This document shows positions 51,571 through 60,239 of a stretch of 64,000 nt of DNA, piece after piece; position 1 is the stretch's first letter, and the number at the start of each line of letters is the position of its first letter. The notes under the pieces were generated by a model. That model was not told the origin of the DNA, searched no databases, and worked only from the letters and a program-made list of their open reading frames with translations. The stretch lies in NCBI GenBank assembly GCA_030446745.1, contig JAUJMS010000007.1, forward strand, positions 68,108-132,107, written 5' to 3'. The translations under genes and the position numbers were made by a program. The stretch is from Egibacteraceae bacterium (lineage in GTDB: Bacteria; Actinomycetota; Nitriliruptoria; Euzebyales; Egibacteraceae).

Positions 51571-52182
51571 GTGGACAGCCGCATCGCCGACACCGTCGCG
51601 GCCTACGACGCCGCGGCGCCGGCCTACCAACAGGCGTGGCGCCAACGCCGCCCGCTCGACGCCATCCGCAAGTTCGGTGGCCTCGTCGGCCGAGGTGGGC
51701 GCGTGCTCGACGTCGCCTGCGGCCCGGCCCTGGACGTGCGGCTGTTGCGTGACGCGGGCCTGTCGGTCGTCGCGGGCGACCGCTCCCACGAGTCGATGCG
51801 CCTGGGGCGGATGCTGTTCCCCAAGGGCGCGCTGGCCCGCTGGGACTTTCGCCGCCTGCCGTTTCCCGACGCGAGCTTCGACGGCATCTGGGCGCCCGCG
51901 GCGCTCCAACACCTGCCGCGCGGTCAGATCCGCCCGACGTTGGCCGAGTGGCGCCGCGTCCAGCGCGCCGGCCCGTTGTTCGTGACGTTCCGCGAGGGCG
52001 ACGGCGAGCTCGAGCCGGTCGAGGACCCGCCCGCCGGGACGGTCTACGCGACCACGATCAGCGCCGCGCAGCTGCGCGCGCTGCTGCTCGCGGCCGGCTA
52101 CCGCGAGGTCGAGGTCGAGTCGCGCCCCGACCCGCTGGAGCGCACCGACGTCACGTGGCTGTACGGGTGGGGGCGCCTCTGA
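51571..52182 (+). CDS. Class I SAM-dependent methyltransferase
   Basis: VLDVACGPALDVRLLRDAGLSVVAGDRSHESMRLGR; LPFPDASFDGIWAPAALQHLPR. Confidence 0.85.
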   Translation: MDSRIADTVAAYDAAAPAYQQAWRQRRPLDAIRKFGGLVGRGGRVLDVACGPALDVRLLRDAGLSVVAGDRSHESMRLGRMLFPKGALARWDFRRLPFPDASFDGIWAPAALQHLPRGQIRPTLAEWRRVQRAGPLFVTFREGDGELEPVEDPPAGTVYATTISAAQLRALLLAAGYREVEVESRPDPLERTDVTWLYGWGRL

Positions 52183-52210
52183 CGCGCGCGCCGGCCACGG
52201 CGGCCGCGGG

Positions 52211-54280
52211 TCAGACGAAGGCGGAGGCGAAGATCAGCGACACGATCGTCATGACCTTGACGAGGATGTTCATCGCGGGGCCCGAGGTGTCCTTGAACGG
52301 GTCGCCGACGGTGTCGCCGACGACGGCGGCCTTGTGCGGGTCGGACCCCTTGCCGCCGTGGTGGCCGGCCTCGATGTACTTCTTCGCGTTGTCCCACGCC
52401 CCGCCGGAGTTCGCCATGAAGATCGCCAGCGCGAAGCCGGACACGAGCGCGCCGGCGAGGAAGCCGCCGAGGGCGTCGACGGAGAGGAAGCCGATGACCA
52501 GCGGGACGACGATCGCCAGGCCGCCGGGCACGAGCATCTCGCGCAGCGCGGCGCTGGTGGAGATGTCCACGCAGCGGGCGTAGTCGGCGACCGCCCCCGG
52601 GCGGCCCTCGCGCAGGCCGGGGATCTCGCGGAACTGGCGGCGGACCTCCTCGATCATCCGGTTCGCGGCCCGGCCCACCGCGCTGATTGTCAGCGCCGAG
52701 AACAAGAACGGCAGCATCGCGCCGATGAACAGGCCCGAGAACACCGCGACGTCGCCGAGGTTCAGCGAGATCTGGCCGCCGTCGGCCTGGATCGCCTGCT
52801 CGAACGCCTTGAACAGGGCGAGCGACGTCACCGCCGCCGAGCCGATCGCGAAGCCCTTCGCGACCGCCGCGGTGGTGTTGCCCAACGAGTCGAGGCTGTC
52901 GGTGACCTCGCGGACCTCCGGCGGCAGCTGCGCCATCTCGGCGATCCCGCCGGCGTTGTCGGCGATCGGGCCGTAGGCGTCGACGGACACCACGACGCCG
53001 GTCGTGGCGAGCATGCCGATGGCGGCGAGCGCGATCCCGTAGATGCCGGTCAGCGGGTCGTTCGGATCGGCGAAGTCGGCGGCGAAGTAGGCGACGCCGA
53101 TGGCGATGACGACGAGCACGACCGCCGAGGCGACCGACAGCATGCCCGCCGAGATGCCGCTGAGAATCGTCGTCGCCGGCCCGGTTTCCGACGACGCGGC
53201 GATGTTCTTGACGGGGGGGTAGTGGTCGGACGTGTAGTACTCGGAGACGAAGCCGATGCCGGTGCCGACCGCCAGGCCGGCGACGACGGCCAGCGGGAAG
53301 CCCCACCAGTTGTCGACCACGTCGCCGAAGAACAGGTAGCCGAACACGAAGGCGAAGATCACCGTGAGCAGGGCCGCGACGTTCGTGCCGCGGTGCAGCG
53401 CCGCGGACAGGTCCTTGCCGGTGGCGTTGGGCTTGGTCTTGACGAAGAACGCCCCGACGATCGACGCGACCATTCCGAACGCGCCGATCGCGAGCGGGTA
53501 GACCAGCCCGGGGGCGCGCAGCGGCCCGGTGAAGGCGAACGCGGCCAGCGCGATGGGTGCCACGATCGAGCCGGCGTAGGACTCGAACAGGTCGGCGCCC
53601 ATCCCGGCGACGTCACCGACGTTGTCGCCGACGTTGTCGGCGATCGTCGCGGGGTTGCGCGGGTCGTCCTCGGGGATGCCGGCCTCGACCTTGCCGACGA
53701 GGTCGGCGCCGACGTCCGCGGCCTTGGTGTAGATGCCGCCGCCGACGCGGCTGAACAGCGCGATGGAGCTGCCGCCTAGGCCGAACGCGGTGACGACCTC
53801 GAACGCCCGGTCGACCTGCAGGATCTGCACGAACAGCACGTAGGCGATGGACAGCCCCAGCAAGGCGAGCCCGGCGACGGTGAAGCCCATGACCGCGCCA
53901 CCCCGGAACGCGAGCGGCAGCGCGACCTGCGCCCCAGAACGCGCGGCCTGCGTTGTCCGTGCGTTGGCCAGCGTCGCGACCGTCATGCCGACGAAGCCCG
54001 CCAGGCCGGACAGGACCGCCCCCGACACGTACGCCAGCGCGCCCCACGGCCGGCCGTAGGGCAGAAAGATCGCGATGAGCGCCGTCATCAGCACGACGAA
54101 CCCGGCGACCGCGAGATACTCACGGCGCAGGAACGCGCGCGCGCCCTGCTGGATGGCGGTCATGAGCTCCACCATCCGGGCGTTGCCGGGGTCGGCCGAC
54201 TTGACGGCTCCGTAGAACGTCCCTGCGAGGCTCAGGCCTGCGAGGGCCGCGATCGCGCTGAAGTACGGGGTCGATTCCAT
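52211..54280 (-). CDS. hppA: Membrane-bound pyrophosphate-energised ion pump
   Basis: GGGIYTKAADVGADLVGKVEAGIPEDDPRNPATIADNVGDNVGDVAGMGADLFESY; YGPIADNAGGIAEMAQLP; NSGGAWDNAKKYIEAG. Confidence 0.95.
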   Translation of the reverse strand: MESTPYFSAIAALAGLSLAGTFYGAVKSADPGNARMVELMTAIQQGARAFLRREYLAVAGFVVLMTALIAIFLPYGRPWGALAYVSGAVLSGLAGFVGMTVATLANARTTQAARSGAQVALPLAFRGGAVMGFTVAGLALLGLSIAYVLFVQILQVDRAFEVVTAFGLGGSSIALFSRVGGGIYTKAADVGADLVGKVEAGIPEDDPRNPATIADNVGDNVGDVAGMGADLFESYAGSIVAPIALAAFAFTGPLRAPGLVYPLAIGAFGMVASIVGAFFVKTKPNATGKDLSAALHRGTNVAALLTVIFAFVFGYLFFGDVVDNWWGFPLAVVAGLAVGTGIGFVSEYYTSDHYPPVKNIAASSETGPATTILSGISAGMLSVASAVVLVVIAIGVAYFAADFADPNDPLTGIYGIALAAIGMLATTGVVVSVDAYGPIADNAGGIAEMAQLPPEVREVTDSLDSLGNTTAAVAKGFAIGSAAVTSLALFKAFEQAIQADGGQISLNLGDVAVFSGLFIGAMLPFLFSALTISAVGRAANRMIEEVRRQFREIPGLREGRPGAVADYARCVDISTSAALREMLVPGGLAIVVPLVIGFLSVDALGGFLAGALVSGFALAIFMANSGGAWDNAKKYIEAGHHGGKGSDPHKAAVVGDTVGDPFKDTSGPAMNILVKVMTIVSLIFASAFV

Positions 54281-54311
54281 GACGTCTCCGAGCGGTTGGC
54301 GTCAACAACGG

Positions 54312-54330
54312 CGGGGGCGAGGAGCCCCCG
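54312..54330. terminator. Small hairpin CGGGGGC-gagga-GCCCCCG in the hppA leader
   Basis: 7-bp perfect stem between small ORF 54337..54477 and hppA start. Confidence 0.35.
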
Positions 54331-54336
54331 GTGCGG

Positions 54337-54477
54337 TCAGGTCCGAGCGGTCTGGGTCAGTCCCGTTCCGGGAGCCGCGAGCAGTGCGGTGAGGGCGGAG
54401 TCGACGAGCCAGAAGTACTCGGCACCGCCGAGGGTGAACTCCTGGTAGCCGCCGTCGGTGGCGAGGACGTGGATCAT
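54337..54477 (-). CDS. 46-aa small protein (MIHVLATDGGYQEFTLGGAEYFWLVDSALTALLAAPGTGLTQTART)
   Basis: ATG overlaps the TGA of the DtxR-like gene (ATGA); hydrophobic helix-like middle. Confidence 0.5.
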   Translation of the reverse strand: MIHVLATDGGYQEFTLGGAEYFWLVDSALTALLAAPGTGLTQTART

Positions 54478-55190
54478 GCGGATCGATCCCTGTCGTGGTC
54501 CAAGACGTCGTCGAGTGCGTCGGTGCGGACGAAGACCTGGCGGGCGATGCGTTCGCCGACGGTGCGGTCGCGGCCGTCGACGCGCAGCACGAGCGGCCCG
54601 TCGAACGGATGCTTGTCGCGCACCTCGACGACGACGCCGGGACGCAGCCCGAGGGTGCCGAGGAACGCCACGACCTCCGGGTCGGTCGACCCGGGCACGG
54701 CCACGACCGCCCGGTCGCCCGGCTCGAGGTCGTACAGCGGCGGGGTGTCGGGCGGCTCGGCGGCTTCGCGTGCGGGGATCGGGAAGCCGTGCGGGCACGT
54801 CGTCGGGCGGTCGAGCGCGATGTGCAGGCGCTCTTCGACCTCGTCGGGCAGGTCGTGCTCGAAGGTGGCGGCGAGGCGGTCGGCCTCGTTCCACGGGTAG
54901 CCGAGCATGTCGGACAGGAACCGCTCGACGATGCGGTGGCGCCGCATCGCGGCCGCGGCGGCCCGCCGCCCGCCGGCCGTCAGGCGCACCCCCTTGTACG
55001 GGGTGTGGGCGAGGAAGCCGCCGCGCGCGAGGCGCTTGACCGTCGCCGTCACCGTGCCGGGTGTCAGGCCCAGCGCCTCGGCGAGGTCGCCGGTGGCCGC
55101 GTTGGGCTGGCGCCGGGTCAGGCGGTACACCGCCTTGAGCGCCTCGCGCTCGGATTTCGACAGGGCCGCGCTGGGGTCCACGGGCGGCAA
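54474..55190 (-). CDS. DtxR/MntR/IdeR family metal-dependent regulator
   Basis: ATGDLAEALGLTPGTVTATVKRLARGGFLAHTPYKGVRLTAGGRRAAAAAMRRHRIVERFLSDMLGYPWNEADRLAATFEHDLPDEVEERL; C-terminal FeoA/SH3-like region. Confidence 0.9.
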   Translation of the reverse strand: MPPVDPSAALSKSEREALKAVYRLTRRQPNAATGDLAEALGLTPGTVTATVKRLARGGFLAHTPYKGVRLTAGGRRAAAAAMRRHRIVERFLSDMLGYPWNEADRLAATFEHDLPDEVEERLHIALDRPTTCPHGFPIPAREAAEPPDTPPLYDLEPGDRAVVAVPGSTDPEVVAFLGTLGLRPGVVVEVRDKHPFDGPLVLRVDGRDRTVGERIARQVFVRTDALDDVLDHDRDRSA

Positions 55191-55280
55191 CGCTACGGTT
55201 TTGCTCCCTCAAACTTCAAATCCACACGCCGCCGTCGGAGCTGCCCGGTCGTGTCGCAGGGCGCCGCTAGCCTGCCGGGT

Positions 55281-56282
55281 ATGAGTGCGCTGCAGCGGGT
55301 ACGCCGCGCCGACCGCGAGGCCGCCGAGGACCGCCTGTCGCCGGCGGGGACGCGCTCGGCCGCCTCGCGTGGGCGCGCCCAGCCGGAGCCCCCGGACTCC
55401 GACCGCACCGCCTTCGAGGTCGACCGCGACCGCATCCTGCACAGCAAGGCGTTCCGGCGCCTGAAGCACAAGACGCAGGTGTTCCTGGACCCCGACGGTG
55501 ACCACTACGTCACCCGCCTGACCCACGCCCTCCAGGTGACCCAGGTCGCGCGGGCGCTCGCGGTGGGCCTGGGACTGAACGAGCCGCTGGCCGAGGCGAT
55601 CGCGCTAGGCCACGACGTCGGCCACTCGCCGTTCGGCCACACCGGCGAGCAGGCGCTGTCGCCGTACGTCGACGGCGGCTGGCACCACGCCGCGCAGAGC
55701 GTGCGCATCTTCGACGTGCTCGACCCGGCGAACCTCACCGAGGAGGTGCGCGACGGGATCCGCGCCCACACCTGGCGGATCACGCCGGGGCCGGCGACCC
55801 CCGAGGGCGCGTGCGTCCGCTACGCCGACCGCATCGCCTACCTGTCGCACGACGCCCAGGACGCCGTCCGCGCGGGGTTGCTCGCGCCCGGCGACTTCCC
55901 CGCCGCGGTGCGCGACGCTCTGGGACCGCCTGGCGGGCGCTGGGTCGGGGCGCTGGTCACCGCGGTGCTCGACGCGAGCGCCGCCGCGGGAACCGTCACC
56001 ATCGTCGCGGACGCGGGCGCGGTGATGGCCGAGCTGCGCGCCTTTCTGTTCGCGCGGGTCTACGACCGCGCGGGCGCCGGGCCTCGCTCCGCCGCCGCGG
56101 TCACGGTCATCCGCCGGCTCGTCGAGCACCACCTCGCCCACCCCGCGGCCATCCCGGCGACCTACCGCGAGACCGGGGCGCCGCCCGCGACGCAGGTCGT
56201 CGACTACGTCGCCGGGATGACCGACCGCTACGCCGTCGCGACCTACGAGCGGCTGTTCGGCGAGCGTCTCGCCGTGTCCTGA
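55281..56282 (+). CDS. dgt: Deoxyguanosinetriphosphate triphosphohydrolase-like protein
   Basis: RDRILHSKAFRRLKHKTQVFLDPDGDHYVTRLTHALQVTQVARA, GHDVGHSPFGHTGEQAL, YADRIAYLSHDAQDA. Confidence 0.92.
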   Translation: MSALQRVRRADREAAEDRLSPAGTRSAASRGRAQPEPPDSDRTAFEVDRDRILHSKAFRRLKHKTQVFLDPDGDHYVTRLTHALQVTQVARALAVGLGLNEPLAEAIALGHDVGHSPFGHTGEQALSPYVDGGWHHAAQSVRIFDVLDPANLTEEVRDGIRAHTWRITPGPATPEGACVRYADRIAYLSHDAQDAVRAGLLAPGDFPAAVRDALGPPGGRWVGALVTAVLDASAAAGTVTIVADAGAVMAELRAFLFARVYDRAGAGPRSAAAVTVIRRLVEHHLAHPAAIPATYRETGAPPATQVVDYVAGMTDRYAVATYERLFGERLAVS

Positions 56283-56879
56283 CTACCCGCCGCTGGCAGC
56301 CGCCCGCCGCTGCGCCGAGTCACGCCGCCGCTGCGCCGCCTCGCGCCGGCGCTCGAGGCGCCCGACGAGCACCCACAGCTCCATCGGCAGCGAGTGCGGC
56401 GTCACCGACAGCGGCGCGCGCCGCGCCGCGGCCTCGAAGCGACCCTCCAGGCGGCGGCGAACGCCGGCGCGCGCGAGCACCGGCGCGGGGTCGTGGAGGT
56501 AGATGCCGACCAGCGGCATCGGCGACCGCCCGCGCCCGATCTCGTCGACGCGCACGGCGGCGACCTCGTCCCAGCCGACCGCGCCGACGCCCGGCAGGTA
56601 CACCGCGTCCGCGTCGTAGGCGACGAGCGGCTCGCGGCGCAACAGGCGCACGACGAGCCGGAATGCCAGCGCACCCCACAGCGTTGCGAGCAGTGCCCAC
56701 GCCAGCGACCAGGCCGGCTCGCTGCCGGTGACGCCGTCGGCGACCAGCAAGCCGACGAAGACGCCCGCGAGCGCGGCGAACGCCGCGAGCCCCGCAGCGG
56801 CCAGGGCGAGCTTCCAGCGCACGGGGCGCACGACCTCGCCGCCCCGTGCCTCGATGGCGGTCCAGTCCGGCGCCGGCAT
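56283..56879 (-). CDS. Membrane protein with PH-like domain
   Basis: Two N-terminal TM segments; DADAVYLPGVGAVGWDEVAAVRVDEIGRG. Confidence 0.6.
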   Translation of the reverse strand: MPAPDWTAIEARGGEVVRPVRWKLALAAAGLAAFAALAGVFVGLLVADGVTGSEPAWSLAWALLATLWGALAFRLVVRLLRREPLVAYDADAVYLPGVGAVGWDEVAAVRVDEIGRGRSPMPLVGIYLHDPAPVLARAGVRRRLEGRFEAAARRAPLSVTPHSLPMELWVLVGRLERRREAAQRRRDSAQRRAAASGG

Positions 56880-56947
56880 CCCCGAATGGTGCCACGCGTT
56901 GCCGCGGCGCGGTGTTGCGAACGAACCCGACGAGTACTGTGAGAACG

Positions 56948-59350
56948 ATGGCGAAGAATCTGGTGATCGTCGAGTCGCCCACCAAGGCGAAGACGATCGA
57001 GAAGTACCTCGGCCCGGACTACCGGGTGCTCGCGTCGTACGGCCACGTCCGCGACCTGCCGCGCAGCGACTTCGCCGTCGAGGTCGGCAACGGCGACGTG
57101 CACCTGCGCTACGAGGTCCCCAAGTCGTCGTCCAAGCACGTCAGCGCCATCCGCAAGGAGGCGAAGGCCGCGGAGCGCGTCTACCTCGCGACCGACCTCG
57201 ACCGCGAGGGCGAGGCGATCGCCTGGCACGTCGCCGAGGTCGCCGGCGTCGACCCCACCGAGGAGAACCGGGTCGTCTTCGCCGAGATCACCCGCGACGC
57301 GATCCTCGACGCGTTCAGCCATCCACGACGCATCGACGCGGCGCTCGTCGACGCGCAGCAGGCGCGCCGGGCGGTGGACCGCATCGTCGGCTACCGGCTG
57401 AGCCCGACGCTGTGGCGCAACGTCGCCAGCGGCATCTCCGCGGGGCGCGTCCAGTCGGTCGCGCTGCGCCTGATCTGTGACCGCGAGGACGAGATCCGCC
57501 GCTTCGTGGCGCAGGAGTACTGGTCGCTGCACGGCGCGTTCGACCGGACCGGAACCGCGTTCAGCGCGGACCTGCACCGCGTCGGCGACGCCCGGGTCAC
57601 GACCCCCAAGACCTACGCCGAGCAGGCCGAGAAGGGACGCGCCGACGGCTACCTGCTGATCGGCGACGAGGCCACCGCGACCGCGCTGGTCGACCGCAGC
57701 CGCAGCGTGGCGACGTGGACGGTCGCCGACGTGACGCGGCGCGAGACGCGCCGCAACCCCGCCCCGCCGTTCACCACCTCGACGCTGCAGCAGGAGGCGG
57801 AGCGCAAGCTCGGCTTCGCGCCGGGGCGCACGATGCGCGTCGCGCAGCAGCTGTACGAGGGCATCAACCTCGGCACCGAGACCGTCGGGCTCATCACCTA
57901 CATGCGCACCGACTCGGTCAACCTCGGCGACACCGCGCTCGCGGAGCTCGGCGAGCTCGTCCGCGAGCAGTACGGACCGCGCTACGCGCTCGACAAGCCA
58001 CGGCGGTACAAGGGCACGGCGAAGGGCGCCCAGGAGGCGCACGAGGCGATCCGCCCCACCAGCGCCCGGCGGCTGCCGGCGGCCGTGGCGGCGCGGCTGG
58101 ACCGCGACCAGCTGGCCCTGTACGAGCTGATCTGGAAGCGCACCGTCGCGACGCAGATGGCGCCCGCGGTGTTCGACAACGTGCGCGCCGACCTCGTCGG
58201 CACCGACGCGCAGGGCACCGAGCTGCGCTACCGCGCCACCGGTCAGGTGCTGCGCTTCGACGGCTTCATCGCCGCCTACGTCGAGTCGCGCGACGACGAC
58301 GAGGACGACACGGCGACCACCCGCGAGCTGCCCGACCTCGTCGACGGCCAGACCCTGACCCTGACCGACGTGCGCCCCGACCAGCACTTCACCACGCCGC
58401 CCCCGCGCTTCACCGGCTCGAGCCTGGTCAAGACCCTCGAGGCCGAGGGCATCGGCCGCCCGTCGACCTACGCCTCGATCATCCAGGTGCTCGTCAGCCG
58501 CGAGTACGTGCGCGTCGACTCGCGGCGGTTCTACCCGACGCCGCTCGGCGAGGTCGTCGTCGCCTACCTCAAGCAGCACTTCGGCGAGGTCGTCGACGTG
58601 TCGTTCACCGCGCGGATGGAAGACGAGCTCGACGAGATCGCCGGCGGGGCCGAGGCGTGGGGTCCGATGGTCAGCGAGTTCCTCGCCGAGGTCGACGACT
58701 GGATCGCCGAACGCAAGCCGGAGCGCCCCCGCATTCCCATCGAAGGCGCGAGCTGCCCGGAGTGCGGCGAGTCGATGGAGAAGGTGTTCTCCGGCAAGTC
58801 GCGGCAGTGGTTCGCGTCGTGCCACCGCTGGCCCGAGTGCAAAGGCACGCTGCCGCTGGACAGCTACGGCAACGTCACGACCGTCGAGCAGCTGCAGGTC
58901 GACCACGACGTCGCGTGCCCCGAGTGCGGCAAGGGCACGATCCGCCGCGACGGCCGCTTCGGCCCCTTCTACGGCTGCCAGGACTACCCGTCGTGCAAGG
59001 GCATCGTCAACGTCGAGAAGCGCATCGGCATCGCGTGCCCCAACTGCAAGGTCGGTGCGCTGACCGAGCGCACCAGCCGCTACGGCAAGCCGTTCTACGG
59101 CTGCAACCGCTACCCGGACTGCGACTTCGTGCTCTGGACGCAGCCGCTGGCGCAGCCCTGCCCCAACTGTGGCGGCCCGCTCAAGGCGCCGCGCAAGAAC
59201 GCGCGCAACCCGGTGGCGGTGTGCGCGTCCTGCGAGGCGTCGGTGCCCGTTGCCGCCGACGCGCCGCGGGTGCAGGCCGAGGAGTACGTCCCGCGCCGGT
59301 CAGCCGGCGGCGCGGACGACGCCGAGCAGGCCGGTGCCCGCGCCGGCTGA
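56948..59350 (+). CDS. topA: DNA topoisomerase I with C-terminal zinc ribbons
   Basis: LVIVESPTKAKTIEKYLG, TDLDREGEAIAWH, LITYMRTDSVNLG, CPECGESMEKVFSGKSRQWFASCHRWPECKGTLPL. Confidence 0.97.
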   Translation: MAKNLVIVESPTKAKTIEKYLGPDYRVLASYGHVRDLPRSDFAVEVGNGDVHLRYEVPKSSSKHVSAIRKEAKAAERVYLATDLDREGEAIAWHVAEVAGVDPTEENRVVFAEITRDAILDAFSHPRRIDAALVDAQQARRAVDRIVGYRLSPTLWRNVASGISAGRVQSVALRLICDREDEIRRFVAQEYWSLHGAFDRTGTAFSADLHRVGDARVTTPKTYAEQAEKGRADGYLLIGDEATATALVDRSRSVATWTVADVTRRETRRNPAPPFTTSTLQQEAERKLGFAPGRTMRVAQQLYEGINLGTETVGLITYMRTDSVNLGDTALAELGELVREQYGPRYALDKPRRYKGTAKGAQEAHEAIRPTSARRLPAAVAARLDRDQLALYELIWKRTVATQMAPAVFDNVRADLVGTDAQGTELRYRATGQVLRFDGFIAAYVESRDDDEDDTATTRELPDLVDGQTLTLTDVRPDQHFTTPPPRFTGSSLVKTLEAEGIGRPSTYASIIQVLVSREYVRVDSRRFYPTPLGEVVVAYLKQHFGEVVDVSFTARMEDELDEIAGGAEAWGPMVSEFLAEVDDWIAERKPERPRIPIEGASCPECGESMEKVFSGKSRQWFASCHRWPECKGTLPLDSYGNVTTVEQLQVDHDVACPECGKGTIRRDGRFGPFYGCQDYPSCKGIVNVEKRIGIACPNCKVGALTERTSRYGKPFYGCNRYPDCDFVLWTQPLAQPCPNCGGPLKAPRKNARNPVAVCASCEASVPVAADAPRVQAEEYVPRRSAGGADDAEQAGARAG

Positions 59351-60226
59351 CGCCGGCACGACCCGAACGGCGGGGTTGAGCGCCGGCCCGGCGACGTCGC
59401 GGCTGCGGTCCGCCAGCGCGGCCGCCGGGCGCGCGAGGCGCTGAGCCAGCGGCCCGACGACCGGCGCACAGCGCGTCCACGCGCGGTTGGCCAGCGGGTG
59501 CACGACCCGGCGCACCGGACCCAGGTGGAACGCGTCGCCTTCGAACCGCCACACCCGCACCTGCGCGCCCGTCGCGCGAACGAGCAGCTCTTCCAACGCC
59601 GGCGCGTCGAGCGGCCCGATGTGCGGCGCGTACCCGGACCAGCCGCCGAGGTAGCCCGACTCGTCCGGGGTCGACACGACGAGCAGCCCGCCGGGGGCCA
59701 CGCGCTCGAACAGCGCCCGCACGAACGCCAGCTGCTCGCGCGGGGCGACGTGCTCGACGACCTCCATGCCGGTCACCAGTGCCGCGCTGGCCGGCGCGAC
59801 CTCGGACAGCGCGGCGTGCACGGCGACGTCGGGGAACGCCGCCGTGGCGATCGCGCGCACCGCCGGGTCGCGGTCGACCAGGTGCAGCCGCGCACCCAGT
59901 CCCGCCGCGACCCACGCCGCGAGGGCCCCGGTGCCGCTGCCGACGTCGACCATCGTCGCGCCGCGGGCGACGCGTAGGCCGAGGTCGCGCGCCGCGAGGT
60001 AGTTCGCGACGTGGCGCAGCAGCGCTCGCGCGGTCCCGGCTCCGCCCACGTCACCGCCCTCGGCGTTGAGGTACAGCGCGCCGCGCGCGGCCTCGACGGC
60101 GTGCAGGTAGGCCGCGACGTCGGCGACGGCGTCGGCCAGGCCGTCCAGCCGCGGGCGCAGCGCGTCGGTCGAGGCGTCGGTGGCGATGGCGGTCCCCCGG
60201 AGCGCGAGGTCGCCCGGAGGGCTCAC
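59300..60226 (-). CDS. Class I SAM-dependent methyltransferase (convergent 51-bp overlap with topA)
   Basis: ATMVDVGSGTGALAAWVAAGLGARLHLVDRDPAVRAIA; VTGMEVVEHVAPREQLAFVRALFERVAPGGLLVVSTPDESGYLGGWSGYAP. Confidence 0.8.
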   Translation of the reverse strand: MSPPGDLALRGTAIATDASTDALRPRLDGLADAVADVAAYLHAVEAARGALYLNAEGGDVGGAGTARALLRHVANYLAARDLGLRVARGATMVDVGSGTGALAAWVAAGLGARLHLVDRDPAVRAIATAAFPDVAVHAALSEVAPASAALVTGMEVVEHVAPREQLAFVRALFERVAPGGLLVVSTPDESGYLGGWSGYAPHIGPLDAPALEELLVRATGAQVRVWRFEGDAFHLGPVRRVVHPLANRAWTRCAPVVGPLAQRLARPAAALADRSRDVAGPALNPAVRVVPASAGAGTGLLGVVRAAG

Positions 60227-60239
60227 CCGGTAGGCTTTC

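Noticed and set aside
56402-58906. 834-aa minus-strand ORF antisense to topA
   Set aside because: Shadow ORF; topA on the plus strand is unambiguous.
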